Part shown: piece by piece, positions 1 through 6,830 of the stretch
Layout of the letters: the number at the start of each line of letters is the position of its first letter
Numbering within the stretch: the first letter of the stretch is position 1
NCBI RefSeq assembly: GCF_003967355.1
Contig: NZ_BIFH01000050.1
Location: 1 to 56,324 of the forward strand
Direction of reading: 5' to 3'
Source: Embleya hyalina
GTDB taxonomy: Bacteria > Actinomycetota > Actinomycetes > Streptomycetales > Streptomycetaceae
DNA length: 56,324 nt
Notes under the pieces: generated by a model
What the model was told of the DNA's origin: nothing
What the model saw: only the letters and a program-made list of their open reading frames with translations
The model's database searches: none
Position numbers and translations under genes: made by a program

Positions 1-550
1 GCCGCGCACGCTGCCGGAGATCAGCCTGCAGCGCGACCGCGCCATCGCCGCGATGGCGTTCGCGATCGCCGGCCGCTCCTCCGAGGTCTCCGCGCTCACC
101 GTCGCCGGCATCCGCCGGGTCGCCGAGGGCCTGGAGGTGCACGTGCCCTCGGTGAAGGGCCGGCCCGCCCGCGACGTGGCGGTCCACCACGGCGCCAACC
201 CGCTCACCTGCCCGGTGCGTTGCTGGCTCGCCTGGCAGGCCGCCGCCGATCTCGTCGACGGCCCCGCGTTCCGCGCGGTCGACCAGGTCGGCCGCGTCGG
301 CGCCGGCCCCCTGTCCCCGGACGGCTGTCGCATCGCCATCACCCGCGCCGCCGAACGCGCGGGCTTGGACGTGAAGTTGACCGGCCACTCCGCCCGGCGC
401 GGACTGATCACCACCGGCCGCAAGCGCGGCAAGAAGCCCGAGAAGCTGCGCAAACAGTCCGGACACGCCGCGAACTCGCCGGTGTTCTGGTCCTACGTCG
501 AGGAAGGCGAGATGTGGGAGGACGCCGCCACCGAGGACATCGGGCTGTAG
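1..550 (+). CDS. Tyrosine recombinase (integrase), C-terminal part
   Basis: This is the catalytic half of a tyrosine site-specific recombinase. The frame is open from base 2 and, if the molecule is circular, continues the gene that begins at 55711. The joined protein has 387 residues. Numbered in that protein, the visible catalytic residues are Arg230 (AGRSSEV), the HSARR box (His334, Arg337), His360 and the nucleophile Tyr370 (FWSYVEEG). This order and spacing fit the lambda-integrase fold. Such enzymes insert and excise mobile DNA or resolve plasmid multimers. Family membership is clear. Whether this copy integrates the plasmid or only resolves dimers cannot be read from the sequence. Confidence 0.9.
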   Translation, partial: PRTLPEISLQRDRAIAAMAFAIAGRSSEVSALTVAGIRRVAEGLEVHVPSVKGRPARDVAVHHGANPLTCPVRCWLAWQAAADLVDGPAFRAVDQVGRVGAGPLSPDGCRIAITRAAERAGLDVKLTGHSARRGLITTGRKRGKKPEKLRKQSGHAANSPVFWSYVEEGEMWEDAATEDIGL

Positions 551-585
551 GGCCGTCCGCGGGCCGTCGGTACCGAGCCCAGCGG

Positions 586-1488
586 TCACCGCTGGTCCTG
601 CCGCTGTTTCCGGGTTCGGGACGCAGCGTCGAGGGTGGCCTTGGCAACGGCGGCGTAGATGGTGGTGACCGCGCCGACGAAGTCTTCAGTCGACTTCTCG
701 CTCGCGCGCGAGTCGCACAAGATCGGGCGGGACAGCGGGAACGTCGCGTGAGACAGGACATCAGCAGGACCGACGCCAGATTTCGTCCGGGCGGGTGTGG
801 TCGACGAGTTCGGCGATGCCGGGTCGCGGCGCCGGCGGCCTGCCCGTGGAGGAACCGGTGTGCCAGCGGGCCGGCCGCTTTCGGGTGAATCGGCGCCGGC
901 GCCCGATGCCCGGGGCCATCCGTGTCGTTGGGCCCGGGGAAGGGATAGGGGCCGGCACGGGGTGGTGCCCGTGCCGGGTCGGCGTTCGGTCCTCGCGTGT
1001 ACCTCCCGCGAGGATCCGGGCGTGTGGGTTGCCGCGGGGCCCATCGCGTGGGGGCGGGCCCCACGGCGACCCGTGGAACAACCGGGGTCGGCATGGCCGG
1101 TACCACTGCGAATCGCCGAGAAAGCGGTGGGCAGGCCCTGAGCCGCGGTGAACCGTTCCCACACCCGCCACGCCTTGGCGTAGGTGTCCGTCGTGTTGGC
1201 CGAGACGATCGCCTCGGCGACGGCGGTCGGCCGGGTCCTCAGTCTCGACCAGGCGGCGGGCGACATCGACGCGTGCCGGGCGGCCCACCGTGTCAGGAGT
1301 TCGCCACACGGGTCGGCCGGCTCGGGGCCGCCTTCGAGGACGTGTGTCGCCCTCGGGTGGTGACGCGTCCGGTTTGTCGCGTTGGGTAGGGGGAGGTTAT
1401 CCGACGTGATGCCAACAGGGTTGGCACGACTCGGCGGCAACGACCCGTCGGGTCCCGACGTCCCGGGCGCCTCGCCGTTCGACCACAC
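586..1488 (-). pseudogene. Decayed tyrosine-integrase-like remnant
   Basis: The minus frame is open for 300 codons, but only parts look like protein. A segment read from about 1320 to 1130 resembles the N-terminal core-binding domain of actinobacterial integrases: it is helical and includes SANTTDTYAKAWRVWERF and then GLPTAF. The rest is Arg/Pro-rich out-of-frame-looking sequence, and no catalytic Arg, HxxR or Tyr box follows. A last stretch before 586 (STEDFVGAVTTIYAAVAKAT) again looks coding. No ribosome binding site supports the first ATG. I read this as a frameshifted, deleted relic of a second integrase next to the intact one. It could also be a chance open frame. Confidence 0.35.
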
Positions 1489-1738
1489 CTTCTACGCGAT
1501 CGCCTCCGACGGCGACATGGCGGACGACGTGTACATCAGCCACGCGGGGACCGATGTATGCGTGGCGACGGCACCCGGCGACGGACGCGGAGCCGGCTCC
1601 TTCGGCCTGATCCACGAGTTCCTGCATACAAATGTGATGTCTTTTCGAGTGACTTCGACGGGCGTTGTCCACAGGCGCGTTCGCCCCTCGACCTGGGTGT
1701 TTCGACCGGGAAGGCCACGATCGCCTGTCCAGGATTGA
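1409..1738 (+). CDS. Doubtful small hypothetical protein
   Basis: This is an open frame of 109 codons. Its middle (FDHTFYAIASDGDMADDVYISH) has a more protein-like composition than its neighbours, but the last 35 residues are Arg/Pro-rich. There is no clear ribosome binding site before the ATG and I recognise no domain. It overlaps the 5' end of the decayed integrase relic on the other strand. It may be a fragment of a lost gene. The roughly 280 bases after it, up to 2022, hold no gene that I can support. Confidence 0.18.
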   Translation: MPTGLARLGGNDPSGPDVPGASPFDHTFYAIASDGDMADDVYISHAGTDVCVATAPGDGRGAGSFGLIHEFLHTNVMSFRVTSTGVVHRRVRPSTWVFRPGRPRSPVQD

Positions 1739-2022
1739 ACGCGCGGCGTGAGCGTCCGCCGCAGGTCGCGCCCCTGCGGCGTCCTCCGACCATGGACAGG
1801 GCGGGCCGGCTTTCAACGCCAGTGGGCGAATGTTCAACTCCACGGCGGACGCGTTCAACCCTGATCGGTGGTCCACAGAGGGTGCGGGATGCGGTGATCG
1901 CACGCGCGCGGCCGGCCTAGTCTGCTGTCGAGCTCATCGGGCCGCCGTCGGAAAACGGCGACGGCCCCCGGTGCCAGCCGGGAGCCGCCATATCGCAGAT
2001 CCGTCCGATCGAGGAGGCAGCG

Positions 2023-2229
2023 TTGCCGCCCACCATCACCGACGAACCGCCCCCATGCTGTCACGCCGACCCACCGCCGGTCAGCCGGCCGTCCCGAAGC
2101 AGGTGGCGCCGACGCGCGTACACCGCGCTCGCCACCCTGCTCCTGGCCGTGCTGATGGGCATCGGTGAGGAGGCCGGCCACCACCTGGTGACCGACACCG
2201 TCCCCACCGTCGCGAGCATCGCGAAGTAG
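2023..2229 (+). CDS. Small single-span membrane protein
   Basis: This is a 68-residue protein read from a TTG start preceded by a strong GAGGAGG ribosome binding site at the right distance, which decides the start. The N-terminal third is Pro/Arg-rich and ends in RSRWRRRAY. One hydrophobic segment follows (ALATLLLAVLMGIG, about residues 34-47), then a short polar tail. The positive-inside rule suggests a cytoplasmic N-terminus. No family is recognised. Small one-span proteins of this kind are common on Streptomyces plasmids. It stands alone and converges with the minus-strand gene that ends at 2320. Confidence 0.55.
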   Translation: MPPTITDEPPPCCHADPPPVSRPSRSRWRRRAYTALATLLLAVLMGIGEEAGHHLVTDTVPTVASIAK

Positions 2230-2319
2230 TCCCACACGGGCCCGGCGGCGTTCCCGACCAGGAATGCCTCCAGGCCCGTGTGGGCCGGCCGGAGAGGGCG
2301 CGGTCGCCGACGAGCCGAC

Positions 2320-2697
2320 TCACCACCCCTTGGACAGCGTGGCGAGAATCGCCTTCATGTCCCGGTCGGAGACGGCCCGGACCGCCTGCCACAGGTTCAC
2401 CCGATAGCGGGTGCTGCCGATCGACGCCGCCACGGCCAGTACGGCCACCTCGCTGGTGGACTGCGGCAGTCCCCGGTCGATCAGCTCGCCGACCGTGTCC
2501 CACTCGACCCACGGCCGGCCTTGGTCGTCCCGCGTTACCGCGGAGGCCAGGGCGCCGTCCCGGTCCAGCAACTCCCGCAGCCAAAAGCCCTTCCGGTGGC
2601 CGGCGAGCAGGCCCACGGCGGCGTGGACGGCCTCGTTGCCGACGTGCTGCAGGAGGATGCTCGCCGGATCGGACAGGGTGGCGTCGGTGGTGGTCAT
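2320..2697 (-). CDS. Hypothetical 125-residue protein
   Basis: The start at 2697 (MTTTDATL) is chosen because GGAG sits about 6 bases upstream. The longer frame upstream reads through a CA/GT repeat and is not believable. The protein is soluble and helical, beginning DPASILLQHVGNEAVHAAVG and ending DMKAILATLSKGW. I recognise no domain. Good GC at third codon positions and the ribosome binding site support a real gene. It may share a transcript with the minus-strand gene ending at 3001, although the repeat region lies between them. Confidence 0.6.
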   Translation of the reverse strand: MTTTDATLSDPASILLQHVGNEAVHAAVGLLAGHRKGFWLRELLDRDGALASAVTRDDQGRPWVEWDTVGELIDRGLPQSTSEVAVLAVAASIGSTRYRVNLWQAVRAVSDRDMKAILATLSKGW

Positions 2698-2834
2698 CGC
2701 GGTTCTCCGCTCGCTCGTTCGACTGCCCGGGTCAGGCCACCCGTTCGGGCCCGGCCGGGGAGGGGAAGCGGCCCGACGACCTCGGGGGATGGGCCGTCGG
2801 GCACACGGCGCCGGCCACGGGGAACGGACCGACC

Positions 2835-2955
2835 GCACACACGCACAACGACGCACGCACACGCCGGTGACGCACACACGGCCGTGCGTGTGTGCGGTCT
2901 TGTGCGTGCGCACGTTCTGTGTGTGCGCCTTCGATACACACGCACAGAACGTGTG
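2835..2955 (+). repeat. CA/GT-rich alternating repeat with inverted repeats
   Basis: About 120 bases are built from CACACG, CGCACAC and their complements. The stretch includes a CGCACACACG / CGTGTGTGCG inverted repeat with 6 bases between the arms. There is also an imperfect one, GTTCTGTG ... CACAGAAC. It lies between two minus-strand genes. Alternating purine-pyrimidine DNA of this kind can flip to the Z form. It could be a protein-binding array or a replication or transfer site. Confidence 0.6.
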
Positions 2956-3000
2956 AACACGGCTAAGCGCACGCCCTCGCCCGGAGCCGGCGTCAACGAC

Positions 3001-3243
3001 TTACGCGATGCGTTCGGGTTCGTCGTCGTCCTCGGGCGCACAGGACGGGAGGGGACAGGTGCCCTCCTCTTCTCCGCAGCGGCCCAGCACGTTCAGAATC
3101 TCGTGGGCGAACGCGCGGGCCTCGATCCGGCCGTTGGGTGTGCCGGTCTCCGGGTCGTAGGTCGGCAGGTAGAAGCCCTCGCGGTTGATGACTCCCGTGC
3201 CGCGAAAGACCTGGAAGAGAGCCGAGTAGTCCTCGCCGTGCAC
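3001..3243 (-). CDS. Hypothetical acidic 80-residue protein
   Basis: This GTG-start frame gives a compact protein beginning MHGEDYSALFQVFRG and ending with an acidic tail (APEDDDEPERIA). Two cysteines lie close together near the end (GTCPLPSC). No family is recognised. The ribosome binding site is weak, and the real start could lie elsewhere. The composition looks coding and clearly better than the overlapping frames. It is transcribed towards the CA/GT repeat and the 2320-2697 gene. Confidence 0.5.
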   Translation of the reverse strand: MHGEDYSALFQVFRGTGVINREGFYLPTYDPETGTPNGRIEARAFAHEILNVLGRCGEEEGTCPLPSCAPEDDDEPERIA

Positions 3244-3483
3244 GGTCGCCGCCTAGGTCCTGGTGGTCGGGTTCGTCTTCTTCAACATCGGTGCCGGTTC
3301 TCCCAGGCTCCACATGAATCCCCCGACGTCGACAACGAGCGCGGGTCCGACGGCGGCATGCGCCTTCCGGGTGACACGGCGCGGTTCGCCCCGCACCCTT
3401 CGCCGGCCGGCGCCCACCCCCTTAATCGGACCGGACATCGGCGCCGGATCGTGGAGACGAGCTGGGCGGCAACGGCGTCGGGC

Positions 3484-3560
3484 CTGTAGGTCGGGCCGTG
3501 GGGGCGGACCTACACCCGGACCTACAGCTCTACGTACGCGCGCGGGCGCGCGCGTAGAGC
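3484..3560. repeat. GGACCTACA repeats and GC-alternating palindrome
   Basis: CTGTAGGTC at 3484-3492 faces GGACCTACA at 3506-3514 and GGACCTACAG at 3518-3527. Next is a palindrome at 3535-3556 with arms TACGCGCGCG and CGCGCGCGTA around GG. The outer arms GCTCTACG and CGTAGAGC extend it to 3527-3560. The site lies upstream of the plus-strand gene at 3621 and is a candidate operator. The 7-mer GGACCTA recurs as four tandem copies at 14684. Confidence 0.5.
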
Positions 3561-3620
3561 GGTCCGAATATTCCGAAAACCCCGTCACCGCCGGTCGACG
3601 GCGGCCGTAGCGTGCCGGGC

Positions 3621-3935
3621 ATGACTTTCACGAACACCCGCGGGACGGACGCCTTTCCCGACGCGCAGCACGCGGCGATGGCGTTGGCCGACGCGTTCAC
3701 CGAGCGGGATCGGGCGCGGTTCCTGACGTTGACCGCCGACGAGCGCGATGCCCAGCTCCTGGCTCGGCACGAACTCGCCTCCTACGTGGACGCGTTGTGG
3801 GAGGAGGCCAAGGCGGCCGGGCTGAACCCTGCGCTGGATTCCGCGTGGAAGGGCGTGGCTGGCATGCGGGACCTTCTGAGCGGCCTGAGCACCACCGCCG
3901 CGTTCCTGCTGCACGAGGGCCTGGACGACGAGTAG
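3621..3935 (+). CDS. Hypothetical helical protein
   Basis: This is a 104-residue protein starting MTFTNTRGTDAFPDAQ. A GTG three codons upstream is also possible, and neither start has a good ribosome binding site, so the mRNA could be leaderless. The sequence is strongly helical (ARFLTLTADERDAQLLARHE, then DALWEEAKAAG) and has no membrane segment. I do not recognise a family. It is followed by a strong hairpin at 3998-4037 and converges with the gene ending at 4143. Confidence 0.55.
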   Translation: MTFTNTRGTDAFPDAQHAAMALADAFTERDRARFLTLTADERDAQLLARHELASYVDALWEEAKAAGLNPALDSAWKGVAGMRDLLSGLSTTAAFLLHEGLDDE

Positions 3936-3997
3936 ACGCGTCGGGCGTGGGCCGGCTCGCGCCTGTGCGGCCGCGCCGCGATCCGTACAGGCGACGA

Positions 3998-4037
3998 CCC
4001 TCCTTTAGTCAAGATCCGGAACTTGACCAAAGGAGGG
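3998..4037. terminator. 16-bp inverted repeat between convergent genes
   Basis: The arms at 3998-4013 and 4022-4037 read CCCTCCTTTAGTCAAG and CTTGACCAAAGGAGGG, with one mismatch and an 8-base loop. The site lies between the 3' ends of a plus-strand gene and a minus-strand gene, which fits a bidirectional terminator. The low-GC arm ends are unusual here, and an operator role is possible. Confidence 0.6.
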
Positions 4038-4142
4038 GCTCGTTCGCATCACCCCTGGTGGGGCGGGTTCGGGCCCTCGCGCGCGTACGCGCGCGAGGGT
4101 GGTCTCACAAGTCTCACAACCCGGGTCGGAAAGCGGGCTCGA

Positions 4143-4727
4143 TCACGGCCGGGGCACGGGGCCGAAGTCGTGGCCGGGCGCCATCCACTCGTGCACTGCC
4201 ATCCGCCGGTAGACGTTCGGCCCGACGACCCTGTCGTACTCCCCGGGGCCCGATCGGTCCAGGGCGTCGTTCCACTTGTGCATCCAGTAGCGGTCCGCGA
4301 CCCAGTAGGCGGCCTCGGCGACGGACGACCCGTCGTAGAAGAGGAGGCTGTGGTCGCGGACCCGGCGCAGGGCCTCGGCGAGGACGGCCGGGGTGATCGG
4401 CACCCCCTTGCTGGCGGCGACGGCCGCGAGCCCGTCGTCGACCGCGTCCACCCCGTGTCCCAGGGCGTACTCCAAGGCCTCGATCGCGGCCTGGTGGCCG
4501 GCGACGAGGTATGCGGCGTACTTGGGGCCGCCGCGCTGCAGCCGGTCGGCGAACTGCTCGGCGGTGAACTCGGCACGGCAGCGGGCGACCAGCCCGGCCA
4601 GCATCGCGGGCCCGAGGGGATCGTCGGTGGTGTCGGTGGTCAGGCGCCGGCGGGCGGCGGTGTACGAGATGCCGTCGGCGGTGGCCAGTTCGCGGGCGGC
4701 CTTCTTGCGGTGCTTGTCGCTGGTCAC
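4143..4727 (-). CDS. Hypothetical plasmid protein with basic N-terminal motif
   Basis: The GTG start at 4727 follows GGGAGAG at a good distance. The upstream open frame is Arg/Pro-rich and rejected. The 194-residue protein opens with KHRKKAARELATADGISYTA, a basic helix seen at the N-terminus of various actinomycete plasmid and phage-like proteins, which may bind nucleic acid. The remainder is helical (ADRLQRGGPKYAAYLVAGHQ) and ends with a Trp/Tyr-rich part (YWVADRYWMHKWND). I know no function. It is transcribed away from the 5047 gene, so 4728-5046 is a divergent promoter region in which I see no clear repeat. Confidence 0.7.
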   Translation of the reverse strand: MTSDKHRKKAARELATADGISYTAARRRLTTDTTDDPLGPAMLAGLVARCRAEFTAEQFADRLQRGGPKYAAYLVAGHQAAIEALEYALGHGVDAVDDGLAAVAASKGVPITPAVLAEALRRVRDHSLLFYDGSSVAEAAYWVADRYWMHKWNDALDRSGPGEYDRVVGPNVYRRMAVHEWMAPGHDFGPVPRP

Positions 4728-5046
4728 GTCTCTCCCGAGTCCCGGGGACGGCGGCGACCCCACGCGTTGCCGCCGCGGGCACGTGGCCACGGACAGACGG
4801 ATACCGGCGTGAGGCACTACCCCTTGTCCTCGGCGCCGTTCGCGGCGTGGGCGCGATACGGCTCGGAGTCGGGCCGACGCGAGGCGGCCGACCCTCACTG
4901 TAGGACGCCGCTGCTCCCGGCACCCACACCGCCGGGACCGGACCCGCCGTGTGTCGGCCGGCGGCGCACCGCCCCTTTTCGTCACGGCGCCGGGTGTGAC
5001 GGTTTCTCGTCGTGCGGGGTGCCGGCCGGCGGGGTGTGCTGGAGGC

Positions 5047-5241
5047 ATGGACGAGCATCCGATCGTGACCCTGACCCACCGTGTGATGGCGGCGACCGGC
5101 CTGGACCAGGCGGCCGCCGAGGCGCTGGTGCGGCAGGCGTGGGAGGCCGGTGTCGCCGAGGGCACACGGCGCCTGGCCGCCGATCTCGCGGCCGCACACC
5201 GCGAGATCGCCGAACTTCGCGTCGAAGCCGGCCACGACTGA
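5047..5241 (+). CDS. Small hypothetical helical protein
   Basis: This is a 64-residue protein with a textbook GGAGG 1 base short of ideal spacing before the ATG (CTGGAGGC-ATG). It is entirely helical and acidic to neutral (MDEHPIVTLTHRVM, QAAAEALVRQAWEAG) and ends in a likely short coiled coil (LAADLAAAHREIAELRVEAG). It could be a small regulator or adaptor. No family is recognised. It stands alone on the plus strand. Confidence 0.6.
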   Translation: MDEHPIVTLTHRVMAATGLDQAAAEALVRQAWEAGVAEGTRRLAADLAAAHREIAELRVEAGHD

Positions 5242-5662
5242 CCCGACCGGTCCCCGCGGTCCCACCTCCGGTACCGGCCTGGCGGCACCCCGCACCGTCC
5301 GAACGCGGGCGAACATGCTGGTAGGGGCCGCGTGGGGCGGATCCGGTGAGGGCGGGACACAAACGGGTGGGACCTGGCACGCGCACGCGGGCGCGCGTCG
5401 GTCGGTCCCATTGGTCCCACCTCACGGCGCCGGCGAACGCGGGCGAGCAGAGGCGGCGGCCTGGACCGGCGTCGCCCGACGGTGCCCACCGACGCGGGCC
5501 CGGGCGGCCGGTGCGGACACGCCGGGGATCGGGGCCGGCGGGAGAGGCCCCGATGCCGCCGAAGGTGGCATGGCGCCGTAGGCGAACACACAGCGCCGGC
5601 CGCGGAAGGCGCTACGGGCCGCCCTCGGTGACGCGCCAACGCGCATCGCATCGAGCGCGCTT
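5242..5662. other. Gene-free stretch
   Basis: These 420 bases are extremely GC-rich. The open frames on both strands are Arg/Pro/Ala-rich and lack ribosome binding sites. I see no convincing gene, RNA or repeat here. Confidence 0.5.
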
Positions 5663-6004
5663 CTAAGGGGTGTTGCTCTGGTCGCCCGGAGTCGGCGGTG
5701 GCGACTCCGGCGCGGGTGGTTCGGGGGCGTCCTGTATCCGCATCGCCTCGGTGATCGCGGCGGTGCGTTCCTGTGCGCTGAGGGAACTGGCGGCGTTCTC
5801 CAGCGCGGTGAAGTGACGTCGGCGATCCGCGCAGAGGTTCCGGGTGCGGGACCACGCGGTAAGGGCCGGAATGGCCGCGACGAGGATCCACAGGACGGCC
5901 AGGAGGAAGAAGGCCGCGACGATCCAGGCCGGCGCGTCGACGAGTACTGCGAGCACCGAGCCGACTCCGAGGCCGAGAGGTGGAATGGGGTTGGGGGCCT
6001 GCAC
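5663..6004 (-). CDS. Small membrane protein with two spans and Pro-rich tail
   Basis: The GTG start at 6004 has AAAGG about 9 bases upstream. The 113-residue protein has two closely spaced hydrophobic segments (LGVGSVLAVLVDAPAW and IVAAFFLLAVLWILVAAIP, roughly residues 10-45). A basic stretch (WSRTRNLCADRRRH), a helical part and a Pro/Glu-rich C-terminus follow. This layout resembles small Spd or Tra membrane proteins of Streptomyces plasmids, but no direct family assignment is possible. It lies downstream of the hairpin and repeat region that separates it from the relaxase gene on the same strand. Confidence 0.6.
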   Translation of the reverse strand: MQAPNPIPPLGLGVGSVLAVLVDAPAWIVAAFFLLAVLWILVAAIPALTAWSRTRNLCADRRRHFTALENAASSLSAQERTAAITEAMRIQDAPEPPAPESPPPTPGDQSNTP

Positions 6005-6185
6005 TGGGCCGCCTTTCGGGCATGGCGGCAACCTCGCCGCCGATCTGGGCAACCGGGGTGTCCCGGTGGTGGCAGAGGTGGTGGGGCGGCGAGCGTCCGA
6101 GCGCGTCGCGGGGGGCGAGCGGCTTCGGCCGGACCCGAGCGGTCGTCGCGTCAACGTCGCGCTCTCGGCTGCGGGCATGAAGAAA

Positions 6186-6208
6186 GGCCCGAACCGGTGG
6201 TTCGAGCC
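6186..6208. terminator. Short GC hairpin
   Basis: The arms GGCCCGAACC and GGTTCGAGCC are separated by GGT, with one mismatch. The right arm contains GGTTCGA and mimics a tRNA T-arm, but no tRNA surrounds it. It may be a terminator or an RNA-processing hairpin upstream of the 5663-6004 gene. Confidence 0.4.
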
Positions 6209-6551
6209 TCGGAGTTGCGGGCGAGAAGATCGCCAGCCAACACGACGGTATGTTCGGTCCGCGCCGCCCGCAAGTCGGGACACGCTTTTCCACGGCGCCG
6301 ACGTGGTAACCGCGTTCGTGGTCCGGGTCGGATGCGCCACCCGCCGCGCGCAACACAGGGGGACACGCGAAGACGCTGCCGACCCGGACCGCGCCCCGAT
6401 ACCCGGCCCCCGACCGGCACATGCGCGTTGTTGGGCTGTTCGGGCCGCAGTCGTTCAGGGCGTCGCCTGCCCCGTCGTTACGGGTGTCGCCTGCCCCGTC
6501 GTGCTTGGAGACGACGCCCCAGGCGCTGGCCGGATCGCAGGTCGGCGGGCT

Positions 6552-6616
6552 TTATGCACCCCCCGGGATGCGCAGTCTGTATATGGGTTCAGTCACGTGA
6601 ACAACCCAATCCACCC
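6552..6616. repeat. Third copy of a dispersed element
   Basis: TATGCACC, then GCGCAGTCTG, and later CAACCCAATCCACCC occur in the same order and spacing as in the two copies at 17240-17298 and 17418-17476. Each of the copies at 6552 and 17418 lies just beyond the 3' end of a minus-strand gene. Confidence 0.5.
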
Positions 6617-6629
6617 TGCGCCGGCGGAG

Positions 6630-6713
6630 GTTGCCCTTCGTATTGCTTTTCACGTTGCTTTTCCTGTTGCCGTTCCTGTTGCCTTTCAGGTTGCTTTTCC
6701 TGTTGCCTGCCTC
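6630..6713. repeat. Seven 12-bp tandem repeats, iteron-like
   Basis: Seven consecutive 12-mers follow the pattern GTTGCYTTTCCT with few changes; for example GTTGCTTTTCCT is at 6654-6665 and 6690-6701. The array is pyrimidine-rich on the plus strand and locally AT-richer than its surroundings. It lies between the 3' end of the relaxase gene and a copy of the dispersed element. Iterons, a protein-binding array or an oriT accessory site are possible. Confidence 0.65.
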
Positions 6714-6830
6714 GTCCGTCCGCGGCCGGGAAACAGGCTGGTCAAGCCCCTTGTCCAGGGTCGGTCACGCTGCTGACTACTTCCCCTGGAGGGGGTGTCG
6801 GCCGGGGCGGGCCGCCCCGGCACCCCTCGA

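Larger units (their letters stand above)
6005..6830. other. Gene-free repeat region beyond the relaxase gene
   Basis: These 826 bases contain no supported gene. They hold a hairpin at 6186-6208, a 17-bp direct repeat (GTCGCCTGCCCCGTCGT) at 6462-6478 and 6486-6502, one copy of a dispersed element (6552-6616) and a 12-bp repeat array (6630-6713). An origin or transfer function is possible. Confidence 0.6.

Noticed and set aside
6186-6208. tRNA-like GGTTCGA motif
   Set aside because: It resembles a T-arm, but no acceptor, D or anticodon arms can be formed around it; it is a simple hairpin.
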